The translations under genes and the position numbers were made by a program. 64,000 nt of DNA from Nematostella vectensis. Its lineage: Eukaryota; Cnidaria; Anthozoa; Actiniaria; Edwardsiidae. The stretch is taken from contig NC_064037.1 in assembly GCF_932526225.1 (NCBI RefSeq), forward strand, positions 5,104,703 to 5,168,702. Reading direction: 5' to 3'. Shown here piece by piece: positions 15,701 through 26,929 of the stretch; position 1 is the stretch's first letter; the number at the start of each line of letters is the position of its first letter. Below the pieces are notes generated by a model. It had not been told where the DNA came from, did not search any database, and worked only from the letters and a program-made list of their open reading frames with translations.

Positions 15701-18700
15701 GGGACTTGTTCTTATCTGCGGTGATTTCAATCCCACAAGTACTCGGTTCAGTGAAGTCGCTACAAAGCGTGCTACGGGTCTCTCTCAGATCGTCAAAGTA
15801 CTGACCCGTGATACCGGCATCCTCGACTGGTGCCTTACCAACATGCCCAACTCCTTCGCTCCTGTGTGCCAGCTGCCAAAGATTGGAAGATCCGACCACT
15901 ACACGTTGCTTATAGCGCCTATTCTGAGGTCTCTCAAACCTAGGGCTAAGATAACTATTTGGAAACGTGACCTCCGGCCCAGTAAGATCCGGGACTTTGG
16001 CTGTTGGATAACGCAGCAGCGCTGGACCGAAGTATTTGACAAACAGCTGGTCTCTGAAAAATTCCAGGCATTTTCGGATGTTATGTATATGGCTGTCGAT
16101 AAGTATCTCCCTCTCAGGAAGATATCGATTTGCAGTAGTGATAAACCGTGGGTATCCAATAAGCTCAAGTACCTTGTTTCCAAACGCCAAAAGGCATTAC
16201 ATCAATTTGGAAATGACTCACCGCAATTCAAAATGTACAGAAACTCTGTTCAGGAAGAGTGCAAAAAAAGCAAAGCCTCTTACTATAAGACCAAAGTCGC
16301 CAAACTCAAGAATACCAATGTGAAAAGGTGGTGGAAAGAAGTCAAGGGTCTATCTGGGGACAGCGGGACTTCACGTGACTGGTCTCAACAGATGTTGTGT
16401 GACGACATCCCAACAACCTCTGACCTAGCTACTAGATTTAACAATTTTCTCGGTAGTTTAACTGCGCACTTTGAACCACTCCCGCCTCAAGCACCTGGGT
16501 CATTCTACCAGGTCCCTGATGATCTGTTGATCGATAATAGGCGTGCGTACCAGGCCCTCCGCCAGGTGAAAACCAACAAGTCATCTGGTCCTGATCCAAT
16601 CCCAGCTAGGATCTGGAACACCTTTGCAATCGAACTCGCTCCTGTGGTTTGCGATCTATACAATGCGTCGCTCATTCAAGGATACGTCCCTGCTCCACTA
16701 AAGCAGTCTGAGATCTCGCCCATCCCCAAGTGTCCCCGCCCTAAAGTAGTCGAAGATGACCTACGGCCGATCGCCTTGACATCACAACTCGCCAAGGTAC
16801 TGGAAGGGTTTACGCTTCAGCCACTATTCCATCAAGTGCTACATCAACTGGACTGGTTACAGTTTGCAGTTGCTGGGAAGTCTACTACTGAAGCGCTGGT
16901 CTATGTGATGCACATAATTTTCGAGGCTCTCGACAAAGGGGATTGCTGGGTCAGACTGTTTTTTTCTGACTTCAGTAAAGGCTTTGATTTAGTGGACCAT
17001 AACGTTCTAATAGCAGAAATGAGTCACCTAGGTGTCCATGAATGTATCATTCGATGGGTGTCGTCATTTGTATCCAACAGGAGTCAGTATGTTAAGATAA
17101 GGGATTCACGCTCCCATGTAATATCACCTAAGGGAGGAATCCCACAGGGCACCAGGCTAGCTCCGTTACTATTTGCAATATTGGTGAATAGGTTAGCGCG
17201 CGAATGGCAGTATTGCATCAAGTATGTAGATGACGCTACAGTTTTTGAAGTTGTTCCAAGAAATTCTCCTAGCTACCTTCCGTTTGTTGCGAATGACATA
17301 AATAGCTATGCCCTTGCACGCAATATGCGTCTTAATGCCAAGAAATGCAAAGAAATGGCCATGTGCTTCCTTACTTATAATTCTACTGAGCTTGCTCCTA
17401 TGCTCATAAATGGTTGTGTTATTGAGCGCGTGGATTGCTATAAGTTGCTTGGTGTCCACATCACCAGTGACCTCTCGTGGAATACTCACTGTGATGCTAT
17501 CGTGAAGAAGGCCACCAAGCGTTTGTATGCAATCCGTGCGCTCAAGAAAAGCGGTCTATCATCAAACGACCTTATTCAAGTATACTGTAGCACAATGAGA
17601 CCTGTGCTTGAATATGCCTCGCCTGTCTGGTCGGCATTGCCAGAGTACTTGGTAGAGTTAGTGGAATCGGTCCAGAAAAAAGTGCTGCGCATAGTGTTTC
17701 CAAACCTCTCTTACCATGAGGCATTATCACACGCTAAATTGGAAACACTATGCCAGCGTAGAGAAACGGCATGCATCGCTCTCGTGGCAAAGGCAAAACG
17801 CGGAGGCCCCCTTAAACGCTTAATTCCTATTCCTGTAGCAACGCACCATGGGTATGGTTTACGGTCCGGTACGGCGTCTGTTGTCCCCATCTGCGGCCGT
17901 ACGAATAGGCTCAACAATTTCTGTACTTATCGTTATCAACAAGTTATGTAAATGTAAGGATGTATTATATATATACTGGCTGCCCTGTAATTCAGCTTTC
18001 GCTGCAATAGGGTTAATAAACACATTATCTATCTATCTTTATCTATCTTTCCTCGAAGGTAAATCAAGAAATCTCCTAACGACCAGTTCGCTTACACCAT
18101 CAGGCCAAAAAGAACAGCAAAGCGAGCGTTTTTCTATCGAATAATTTCCCCTCTAGTTTCCATACCACGACAAGTACCATTAATGGGCCTGTGCCCCAAA
18201 AGATTACATCCAAGTGGTTTTGTCATAACGTTTCAATGCAGCAGAGAAAGGCTGTTCTAGTGCAGAGAAGAAATGCAACCTGTCTTCAGATTGAGAGGAA
18301 ACAGCGCGGAAAAATAAGTGAGGAATGAACGAAAATTGCTCATTGCTACACATAATAAGAGAAGTATTCGCGTAGATCGCAGAATACAACACTACCCTAC
18401 AAAACCCTACACGAGAAGTATGCTTGGAGGAACACTGGTCTGAAATCAAGTTTCAAGATTTCATTATTGATTAGTGAATTAACGAGCACTTAGAATTTCG
18501 AAATTATTTCACGTAAAAGTAGAAACTTATCTTTACGTGTTTTACGCTAAACCTATTATTAATTTTATTGTTAAATAGAATTTAACAACTTTAGATTTCA
18601 TTATTGACTAGTGAAATAAAGGAATTGCATTCTGAAATGCAATTTCTCCCAACATTTAACCTTTTTTATTGTATTGTTTATCAGAAATATGCTTACAGGC

Positions 18701-21700
18701 AGGCGACCGAACGAGTGTAGTTGATAAATTCCTATTCTCGACAGCGGTCCGCTGTAGCATATAAATTTACTTTTATTATTTTGACCAATAAAGCACTTCC
18801 CTACAAGTTATGCGTGTCATGTTTTCAGAGTGTCCAGCACTCGGGAACATCCCGCTTTGCATTCGGAAATTCCTAACTCTGTTGTTTTAACGATTAGGAT
18901 AAAGCAAATGTTTTTTAGTGTTTTTTGTTTAACAGTATTTTCAACAAAACTTCATTCCCTTTACTTCTGTAATAAAGCATTGGTTTTTCAATGCTCCCTT
19001 CCCTGATAGCTCCTCGCAATCGATGATTTTCTGTTCTAGGCAAGAACGCCTGGTTTAATGAATGAGATCATGAGCGGATCTAGGAGAGAAAGCCCGTTGG
19101 ACATTTACATCAACATTTATCAAACACCAACCGAACCCACACCATTCCGATCTCATTATCAGCTAATCGTCAGGATGGCACTTTAAGAATGCCAAAAATA
19201 AAATTATTATTTAAGGAGCTTGTGGATATATGAGACACCATTTTTTCTTTTTTGTAGATTTCGAGGACGAAGTGGGAGAGGAGCTTCAGATCTTCCATAT
19301 CAACCCTGGCTCTATCGTGGTCACGGAACTCCCGCCCTCGCCACAGGAGCCTAACGTCACCCAGACTCTGTCAAGTGCTCTTGGAGTATCGTCCTTTACA
19401 GAAAATGCTAGCGTCAATGTAAGCTCAACTAATGACAAAAGATTGTCTCCTGAGTTGGGCGTTTCCGAAACGATACAGGCTGTAAGTGCTGAAGACAAAT
19501 TAAAGCTTCCGAGAAGGTTGCTTCCAAAGGACGGTTTGGCTCGCGAATTGAACTTCTCGGGAAAGCTACAGCAAACCGCTAATGATCACCCAACTCGCTT
19601 ATTGTCACCAAATGCTCATGGAAATACCGGCTATGATCAAGGTAGCTCTATCACTAATAAAAGTTATCAGAATAATCCTAAAAGAACGCAAGAAGTGCAT
19701 GATGAAGCGTCAATAAAGATTCCGACAAAGACGTTTGCAAATGGTCAACAAGATATCGCATTTAGTACTTGTACCGCAAGTCCATCTGGTGAGTCGAGAC
19801 CGGAGGATACAAGGAATGATAACCCAGCTAATTATGTTCCTCCTTGGGAGTTGCCTCTACCTCCTTCGGGGCTGCCGCTACCTCTTCCAAGGCTACCTCT
19901 ACCACCTTTGAGGCTACCTCCGCCTCATTCGAGGCTACCGCTACCTCCTCCAAAGCTTCCTCCACCTTCTAGGATCCCGCTACCTTCAAAGCTATCAACA
20001 AATAAAGATATTAAATTTCATCCTTACCATAATGTCGTCTCCTCTACAAAGTTTGCAACTACCGACAGAATACTCCCAGAATTTAATGTTGGCATTAGCT
20101 CTCCGATGCCCCAGGCATACCAAACAAAGCAAGGAGTAGGTAGTAGGTATGTTAGTATGGACAAGGGCAAAGAAAAGGCAACAAGGTGTGAATCAAGTTC
20201 GCGATGCTACAAGCCAGTAAAAGAGAGATCACACGGAGCAGACCTCGAATTCATTGACCTCAATGCCCAGAAGTACACTACATTAGCCGTTGGGTGTCCG
20301 GATAACTCACAGGCAACAAACCCAAGAGGAAGCGGAACCCATGGACGGTTTGGAAAACAATATACTAGCCTAGTAGCGGAATGGAGTGATGTGTCAGAAA
20401 CCAGTGCTGTTCTAGGAAATACTTTCAAGAACGGTGCCAAAGACGGAGAAGTTTTGGGGAATAATTCTGACAACAGAGCCGTTGAAAAGTCTAAAAAATC
20501 TTTGATGAATCATAAAAGGTTTTCGTGTGTCGAAAAACTCCGAAGTTTAGGCCTGTCGCCTTGCATTCCCGTAATTCGCCTAGAAGACATAAAGTACAAA
20601 TTGCAGAAAAACGGGAAAAGCACATTTGTCTACGATTCGGTGGCATTGCAACGAAAGCAAGCTCAACTGTCGCCGTCTGCACTTCAGCTCTCTAACCTCA
20701 GTCTACCGCCTTACGCTAATGAAAATCGCGATCATTGTTCATTGAATTTCCCGTTTGACCATACAACAATTGCGAAAGATCTTTTTGCAAAATTCCCCAA
20801 CGTTTTAAACGCCCCGGAACAAGAGCCATTAATACGCTCATCGGTTTCATCAATGGACAATTTGTACCATCTCTTAACCAATGACATGTATGCTCCCGGG
20901 CCATCAACAGATGATCCCACCTCAAAGCCAACTCACGCAAGGTCTGTTGCGACTTCTTCTGCAGGCTCTGGGTGGTCGCAGCCCTACACTAGTAGTGGTG
21001 TGACCCATTCGCAGTATTGGGATCCTGGAGTATGTCTCCCAGAGTTTAACAGGAAAGAAGTTCACACTGTCTCCAGCTTAAGCTGTCAAACTACCAGCAC
21101 GACATTAGTAGACTTCAGTGAAAGTTACAGAAGTACTGTTTCTGAAAGTGAAAAGGAAAATGCTTCTAATAATGGATCCTATGCGTCAGACACAGTCGGC
21201 CCTGGCCCGGAGAAACAGAAAAAGGAGGGTATTCCACAAGCGTACGTGGAGTTCTTAGTTGCAGGGGAGCCTATTCCATTCGAAGATAGCCTCCAAAAAG
21301 ATAAGTACTTGTGCGAGATATCAAAGGAACCCAAGATAATTGAAAAGGATCTCCCCGATATTTTCGGCGACATCAGTTGTCTCGGCAATAAAAGAGAAAG
21401 GGAAATAGGTAAAGGTCCGTCACGTTCTAAGGTCCTTGAGGAACGTAACAAAACTTTACTAACTCTTCAAAGAAAGCTTGAAAGTCAAACAGCAGAAATA
21501 AATTATTCGAGTAGTGCAATAGCTCGAAAGAATCCAACTGCCGAAAACCGTGCTCTTGAATCACAATATCCTGAGAAAATTAATACTTCAGCGGAAAGAA
21601 CGGAGAAAACACCACTGGTTACAAGCGTGGCGGAGGACGTTATCTTTAAGGACCCCATCATTGTCAACGTTTACAGCTTACAGAGGGCGGAGGTTAAAAC

Positions 21701-23021
21701 TACTCAAGACACGGAGCGACAATTCTTGCATAGTGCCAGCAGTAGATCTTCCACGGCGAATCCTGGACAGAAACGACGGCACACAGGTGACGACGTCACA
21801 TACACGAGCAAGGTACGACTAGAGAACTGTGTAAATCACAAGGACTACGAACGTGAGATCTTTCTTCGAGAGTCCAGACAACAACAGTTTGACACTCTGC
21901 CTAAAGTTGGAAAGAGAACGGAGAGCTACAGAAGCAGTGAAAACAATAGGTTATACGGTCATCACGCTTACAAACCCATTGTCCCAAAACCTTTAAGTCT
22001 CCCTGGTAACGTCAATTACGCCGCTGACCAGACGTTAAAAAAGACGCTGGACTATCTCATTTCTAAGCCTCTAGGTCTCCGCGGTAACTTTAATCATGCT
22101 GCTGACCAGACAGGTCAGAAGGCGCCTGGGTATTCAATCCAAAACCAAGCGGTTCTCCCCGGTAACGCCAATCATGCCGCTGACCTGACAGGTCCAAAGG
22201 CGCCTGGATATTCAATCCAGAATCATCCGGATCTCCCCGTTAACGGCAATCAAGCCGCTGACCTGACAGGTCCAAAGGCGCCTGGATATTCAATCCAGAA
22301 TCATCCGGATCTCCCCGGTAACGCCAATCATGCCGCTGACCTGACAGGTCCAAAGGCGCCTGGATATTCAATCCAGAACCATCCGGATCTCCCCGGTAAT
22401 GGCAATCAAGCCGCTGACCTGACAGGTCCAAAGGCGCCTGGATATCCAATCCTAAAGCTTCCGGATCTCCCCGGTAACGTCGATCACGCCGCTGACCTCA
22501 CAGGTCAAAAGGCGCCTGGATATCCAATCCAAAATCATCCGGATCTCCTCGGTAACGTCAATCATGCCGTTGTCCAGGTTCGACAGAAAGAGTTGGGATA
22601 TCCAATCCAAAAGCATCCAGGTCTTCACAGCAACGTCAATCATGCTGCTGATCAGACAAGTCAGAAGGCGCCGGACTATCCCGTATCCAATCACATTGTT
22701 TACCAGGAAGAGAACAATACGTTGTACTACCCCGTGGCTCCCTCTTACCAAGAAAGAAGACTGCCTCGTCTAGAGGCGTTATTTAATTTTCATTCGCCGG
22801 CCGCTGAAAGGCGTAAACCTCACCCTCTTTTGCGTGAGACTTATAGAGCAACGCGCTCGACTTTCACGTACTTTGCATCGAATCTTCTATCAAGTACTTT
22901 GCCTATCTTCACTAAATCGCCGGAATGGTATCAGAAATGCTTTAGCGAAGATATAGAAAATGCTAACGGCCAGCATTCTGCTAAAGGTGTTATTACTCAC
23001 AGATATTCGCAAGGGTATTGA
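9746..23021 (+). CDS. Large divergent T-box transcription factor, seven coding exons
   Basis: Nuclear DNA-binding protein of about 1538 residues. Exons: 9746-9852, 10849-11128, 11265-11411, 12510-12574, 13018-13152, 13507-13625 and 19258-23021; all phases agree. ATG 9746 follows an in-frame stop. The T-box (about residues 12-198) spans exons 1-4, with [58 protein letters not shown] and [11 protein letters not shown]. The middle is divergent: the usual phosphate-contact and dimer-face segments are poorly conserved, and YMNKQ replaces the typical YQNE, so no subfamily is assigned. Exons 5 and 6 look like duplicates of each other. The last exon (about 1250 codons) has a proline-rich tract near residue 481-530, low-complexity acidic and Ser-rich stretches, and nine to ten 26-residue repeats near 1194-1433. 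Introns carry minisatellites and a LINE. Confidence 0.88.
11640..12490. repeat. Minisatellite in T-box intron 3
   Basis: About 25 irregular copies of a 35-40 bp unit with the core GTGTGTAAAG(T/C)(G/A)TGGTTCTCACGG. Subfamilies differ in TGTGG versus CATGG and in spacer length. It ends just before the acceptor of exon 4. Confidence 0.9.
13160..13400. repeat. Minisatellite in T-box intron 5
   Basis: About seven diverged copies of a 33-36 bp unit with core GATAAAG(T/C)(A/T)TGGTTCATACTG, then GCAAACA. It fills most of the short intron between the two similar exons 5 and 6. Confidence 0.8.
13652..14122. repeat. 41-bp minisatellite in T-box intron 6
   Basis: Eleven or so copies with period 41, each containing ACCATGCGACGCGCGCTACC and GTGGCCACCAAGACAAAG. 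Because 41 is not a multiple of 3, all three frames are open and carry the same peptides. That is a repeat artefact, not a gene. Confidence 0.95.
14400..18052 (+). mobile_element. Full or nearly full-length CR1/Jockey-type LINE
   Basis: Contains the intact endonuclease-RT frame. The 3' end carries AATTCAGC..GCTGCAAT, AATAAACA and an (ATCT)n-like tail ending near 18050. The same 3' tail ends the broken LINE at 33015-40480, so they are one family. The 5' boundary is not determined and no target duplication was identified. Confidence 0.7.
14541..17951 (+). CDS. LINE ORF: endonuclease-reverse transcriptase (intact)
   Basis: Uninterrupted 1136-residue frame of a non-LTR retrotransposon in T-box intron 6, same strand as the gene. 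An APE-type endonuclease runs from about residue 247 to 480, with SNIRSI, CITESWL, LICGDFN and GRSDHYTL. The reverse transcriptase starts near 679 (KSSGPDPIP), with motif [14 protein letters not shown] near 808, [14 protein letters not shown], and YVDD near 895. A C-terminal thumb region with [12 protein letters not shown] follows. The first 240 residues are not recognised and the chosen ATG may not be the native start. The layout fits the Jockey/CR1 group. The frame is intact, so the copy may be young. Motif A has Gly where Ala is usual. Confidence 0.9.
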   Translation: MTIYIKKASKRFRYDARSRYIEYWNTCATSVAVRARLLRWETALPKPLALKLRSHQRKKSPTSVSVDLKSDPVTTLFTKHVLCLLLLPSGTSTGCPTLEFVCLFLSNVQFQAYLAAGMWPITSAKWQSLLLVCWWPCFIFIWPCFSQDHGSPNPSAHVRHLGNPIRSLSSRRVYDSATLKSIRKTQPKQRIDKELWLRLKDLGIRKPFRSSRKSRVNRSDGLPVPETTGTPSVDDVAAGTLKATIPSLVYSNIRSIQHKIDELQTVVNLNRPQIVCITESWLHPDIPDAAVNLPGFSCFRRDRTHTSGGGVCVYVDSNISCTRLSDYESQDIESIWIDARPRRLPRKISRILLGSVYHSTSCGEVENCMLLEHLQSNTESFLRNHPEGLVLICGDFNPTSTRFSEVATKRATGLSQIVKVLTRDTGILDWCLTNMPNSFAPVCQLPKIGRSDHYTLLIAPILRSLKPRAKITIWKRDLRPSKIRDFGCWITQQRWTEVFDKQLVSEKFQAFSDVMYMAVDKYLPLRKISICSSDKPWVSNKLKYLVSKRQKALHQFGNDSPQFKMYRNSVQEECKKSKASYYKTKVAKLKNTNVKRWWKEVKGLSGDSGTSRDWSQQMLCDDIPTTSDLATRFNNFLGSLTAHFEPLPPQAPGSFYQVPDDLLIDNRRAYQALRQVKTNKSSGPDPIPARIWNTFAIELAPVVCDLYNASLIQGYVPAPLKQSEISPIPKCPRPKVVEDDLRPIALTSQLAKVLEGFTLQPLFHQVLHQLDWLQFAVAGKSTTEALVYVMHIIFEALDKGDCWVRLFFSDFSKGFDLVDHNVLIAEMSHLGVHECIIRWVSSFVSNRSQYVKIRDSRSHVISPKGGIPQGTRLAPLLFAILVNRLAREWQYCIKYVDDATVFEVVPRNSPSYLPFVANDINSYALARNMRLNAKKCKEMAMCFLTYNSTELAPMLINGCVIERVDCYKLLGVHITSDLSWNTHCDAIVKKATKRLYAIRALKKSGLSSNDLIQVYCSTMRPVLEYASPVWSALPEYLVELVESVQKKVLRIVFPNLSYHEALSHAKLETLCQRRETACIALVAKAKRGGPLKRLIPIPVATHHGYGLRSGTASVVPICGRTNRLNNFCTYRYQQVM
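18055..19257. other. Remainder of T-box intron 6, no feature seen
   Basis: AT-rich intronic sequence ending in the TTTTTTGTAG acceptor of the giant last exon. No repeats or reading frames worth naming. Confidence 0.5.
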
Positions 23022-23179
23022 AATAATGTGCAGTTTTATAATGAAGCACCACTGATCCACGATGTACACAATAAGTAGGTTGCCGTCTAAAATTGTTTTT
23101 GCCACTAAATTGATGCTACTAAAGTGATATCAAACTGACACTTTTTTTTGTTATCGAAATGTTTCTTTGAAAAGGGATA

Positions 23180-23420
23180 ACGTACTTGATTTGTTTTGAA
23201 TCGGCGAACCGTGTATCAAGTCTTATGTTTCTGAACCCGTAAAGTATCATGTTTCGAAGCCCACAAAGCACCACGGTTCTATCATGCAAAGTTTCATGTT
23301 TCTTAGCTCGCCAAGTATCATGGGTCTTGACCCGCACCATAGGATGGTTCTAAGCCGCCAAAGTATCACGACTCTTAGCCCGCAAAGTATCATGGTTGCG
23401 ATCATTGATTTTGGCCCAAA
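23180..23420. repeat. Minisatellite downstream of the T-box gene
   Basis: About eight diverged copies of a 28-30 bp unit with core AAAGTATCATGGTTCTTAGCC. It resembles the AAAG-n-TGGTTC cores of the intron 3 and intron 5 arrays. Confidence 0.75.
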
Positions 23421-23424
23421 AGCA

Positions 23425-24059
23425 ATCAAAATTTTATAGGATGTACAGAGAAAGGCATCACAAAAAGAATATGATGTTTTAAGGGCTTTAAAAGAAGCGT
23501 CATACACGCTTCGCCGGTTAAACGATAATTGAAAATAGTCTTATACGATTTAGAAATTGACATAAAAAAGAAACACCAATGAGAAAGTAGGAAATAAACG
23601 GACAAATGATTTTTGAATAAATTGTTTATTAAAACTGATTTTGTCGTGAAAAATGCCTGCTGTGATCCTTGGTACTGACGATTCCAGTCACTTGTGACGC
23701 TCGCCAATTTCTCGTGCAACGTCTCTACATCCACTAAAATAATCTGTCGTATTTTTATTTTCTTAATCGACGTTTGATTGAATTAGATGTTTATTATTAG
23801 CGAAGTGTGCGTTGCCTTTTTTATTCTACCAAAATAGCCCAGCGCATCGTTCATTTTCGCGTTTAACAGAGTTAATGCTGGCGACGCACTTAGGGCATTT
23901 AATATTAGAAACATATATTTATAGTTATTTAAGGAACGGACTTTTTTCCAAAAAAACTGTATGTCTCGTCGATATTCATAGATAAAAATGTTCTCAGCTA
24001 ATACCTAGGCTAGGTTGAAACGTTAAAATGTATGAATGATACGTTTGAACCCAGCCGCC
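23425..24059. other. Intergenic between convergent T-box and dioxygenase genes
   Basis: AT-rich spacer that must hold the polyadenylation signals of both converging genes (AATAAA-type hexamers occur on both strands). No coding signal seen. Confidence 0.4.
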
Positions 24060-26915
24060 TTAGTCTGCTGTTAGGAATGCATAAATCTTCCTTTCCCCCG
24101 TGAAGCTAAGACGACTGTGCATCGCAAGAAAGTTGTCAATTACCATGACGTCACCATTCTGCCACGGAAAACCCACAGCACATTGCCAACCAATAGCCCG
24201 GATGTGCTGAATGACCTCCGGTTCAAACTCCTCCCCGTCGCCGTAAGTTGCATGAGTTGGGTACTTGTTGTTTGGGAGGGTAGACCCTTCAAACATCGGC
24301 GACTCTTTGTAGTAAGTGTTGTGGTGGACATGTGGCTGGGTAAACCACTTGGGCTCACCGCTGACCGGATGTGGTATGATTGGGGGTAGGATGTACCAGT
24401 AAGTCAAGCTGTTGTCTGATTGGTTCCATTCATAGTGGAAGCCAGCGGCGTCAAGGAATTTGTCTACTTCCTGAAATGAAGAAAATTATGCAAATTACTT
24501 CGGCTATAGAACGTTTTGTAATCATTTTTGTTTTCTTTTAAAGTGATACCTTCCCCCTTTGGGTGGGCAGGATGTACGCTAACATGGTACGCAATGCATG
24601 ATGGCTTGCCATTACCTTCCCGTCAACCTTTGCGAGCGGTGATTCATTAATTTGATTGATAAATTTCTTAACTTGTAAGTGCAAATAAGCACTAGGTGTT
24701 ACTTGGCTTTTGCGCTGTTTTTATTTTATTTTATTCTATTGAGTAATCGGGTTTTGTGCACAGTTAGTGATTGAACCTTAATCTATGAGAATTATTGAAG
24801 AAATTCTCGATTTTTGTCAATTTTAAAGCGCAGCCATGCGAACTTCATACCGTTGGACATCCTCATTGTAGTTACGTGTTTAGCGGACACAGCACAATAC
24901 TAAACCATTGAGCGTTTTGTGTGCGCTATGAGCACCCGATCTTCGCGTTCTGTAAACTATTGCCATAGCTTTCCTTTGCGAAACACACTCACCCGCGGAT
25001 CGTCGGTTTGAAAGGACTGTTGCCACGATGCATACAGGCCAGCGGACTCGTCCGTCAAGTATCTATGATAACGTATTTGTCTCTGCTGGAGCTTGGCAAT
25101 AATGCGCATGTCAAGTTTCGAAAACACTTCGGAATTCCTTGCTAGAGGTGTCAGGCCTCCACAAGCGTCCCCAGGCGCTTGGTGACAATAGAAGATCACC
25201 TGGGGATTAAAGTCCATATAACCTTTCAAAGTTGATAGACTTTGTCAATTCTTTATATTTTCATCTTCCAAATGGCATGTGGTTCGTATGGACCCTATAA
25301 AACACGCGTTCGCGCGAATAACTCAAATCTGTAATATTGAGGTATTTTGGTCGACCTTCGAAAAAAAAGGCCGTGAACTGAAAGGCCCGGGTCCAGTCAT
25401 TTGTGACGTAGATCGAGATGTCAACTAAATTACATGAGAAAAAATATGCGCGCGCTAAACCAGTTCCCGTCTTCATGTCTTCTAAGTTATTGCTGAAATA
25501 TGCAAAATGAAGCAGATATTTTCTAGTCTTTGAATTGTTTTTGCATTATGCGCGTGCGCTGTATTCGCAATCAAGAGTGGCGACATTCTCACGAGCACGC
25601 GCTGTTTTTTAAACCTACGACAAAACGATATTTTCTTTTTTCGCATACAATTCTCGACTTTAAACTATTCTTCGCTTCATTGTGGGTAGCATTGCAATAG
25701 AAAACAATTCGCCAATATTTTGTGGTATTGCCGTCTCTGATTTTTAACGTATTTAAGGAAAATACGTTGTTTCAAGATTTTCCAGCCAAAACTTAAAATT
25801 ATTCACTCGATTCAATCTCCTCTCGCGCGGCCAAAAAAATTAGAAAGATCTGTAGAAAATTCAAATTTCAATTAAATTAAATTCCCTTTTCAGAATTTGA
25901 AAGTTTATCTATGTGTTGGTTTGGCTAGATTGATATAAGTGAAAGGTTTTAAGAACTTTAAACGCAGGAAGTAAAAATTCTTATCATTATCATCATCATC
26001 CTTCAACATCATCAACACAGTCATCATCATTTACCATCATCATCATTCTTCACCATCATAACTTTTTATCCCTATTAGCTCAACGCGTCCGGCTCGGCTC
26101 TCTTTTACTTACATCAAAAAGTTTATCGCTCACGGCTCTTGTACTATAGAATTAACTAATTAATTTTTGGAAATTAACGAAGTACAACTTGTTAGTTTGC
26201 TGGAAGGCTTTAGGTGTAAAGCGCAACGATATGGAGCGAAAAAATAATGATAAGTTATAATGATTACATTATGTGAGCAATGAGGGTAAAAACAACAATC
26301 ACGTAAATGCCTCAAATAAATACATCACTATGGCAACGCGCGCAACAAGCCCTACCCCCCCCCCCCCCCCCTTACCTTCCTTGGGTATATAGTCGAACAC
26401 GCCATCTCGTTATGCAGCTCAATATTGAATTCTTTAGGGTCCTCAGTGGATGTGAACACACGATCCAGCCCTTGTACTTTTCTTCGATTTCCCGTACCAC
26501 TCTTGTAACTCATCGGAGCGTAGCCGAGACCGTCGCAGAATTCGGAGAATGCCGAATTATTATCGACTGGCAATCCTCGAAAAAGCACCACGCCATATTT
26601 GGGGAGATATTCGTTAAGCTCTGCTCGGGCCTTCTGACCTAGCTCCATGATGCAAAGCTGGTCAGCGGCTTCTGCCTGCACAGCATAAGGTAGATCATCT
26701 CGAGCGTTCGCAAGGTACTTCGGGAAGCCTTGACCGTGCGAGCCGGGTAAGTACATTCGCTTTGCGATCGGGTTTTGTGCCTTCTGCTGCAAGCTTTCTT
26801 TTGTGAGACGAGTGAACAATTTCGAAGTTACTTTTTGGGTTGTCTTTGTTGTCAACAGCCTGTGGGACAACCTGTTGTTGGCTCGTAAGAGGACTCTCCC
26901 AAAAACTTTAAACAT
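24060..26915 (-). CDS. TauD/clavaminate-synthase-like Fe(II)/2-oxoglutarate dioxygenase, probably mitochondrial
   Basis: Three exons: 26915-26376, 25199-24993 and 24470-24060, all joined in phase 0, giving about 385 residues. ATG 26915 directly follows a TTTTTCAG acceptor, so a 5' non-coding exon probably lies upstream. The first 30 residues are basic and hydroxylated with no acidic residues, like a mitochondrial import peptide. The iron-binding facial triad is visible: His and Glu in ELHNEM (about H168, E170) and the distal His in AMHSRLSFTGERK (about H367), with the Arg near 376 placed to bind 2-oxoglutarate. VIFYCHQAPGDACGGLTPLA is typical of the TauD family (PF02668). The family hydroxylates small molecules; the substrate here is unknown. 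A homopolymer C tract touches the first donor. Confidence 0.85.
25980..26060. repeat. Imperfect (ATC)n microsatellite
   Basis: Interrupted CATCAT runs in the first intron of the dioxygenase gene. Confidence 0.7.
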
Positions 26916-26929
26916 GGCTCTGAAAAACA

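Noticed and set aside
15684-16190. 168-codon minus-strand frame
   Set aside because: Antisense shadow of the intact LINE polyprotein.
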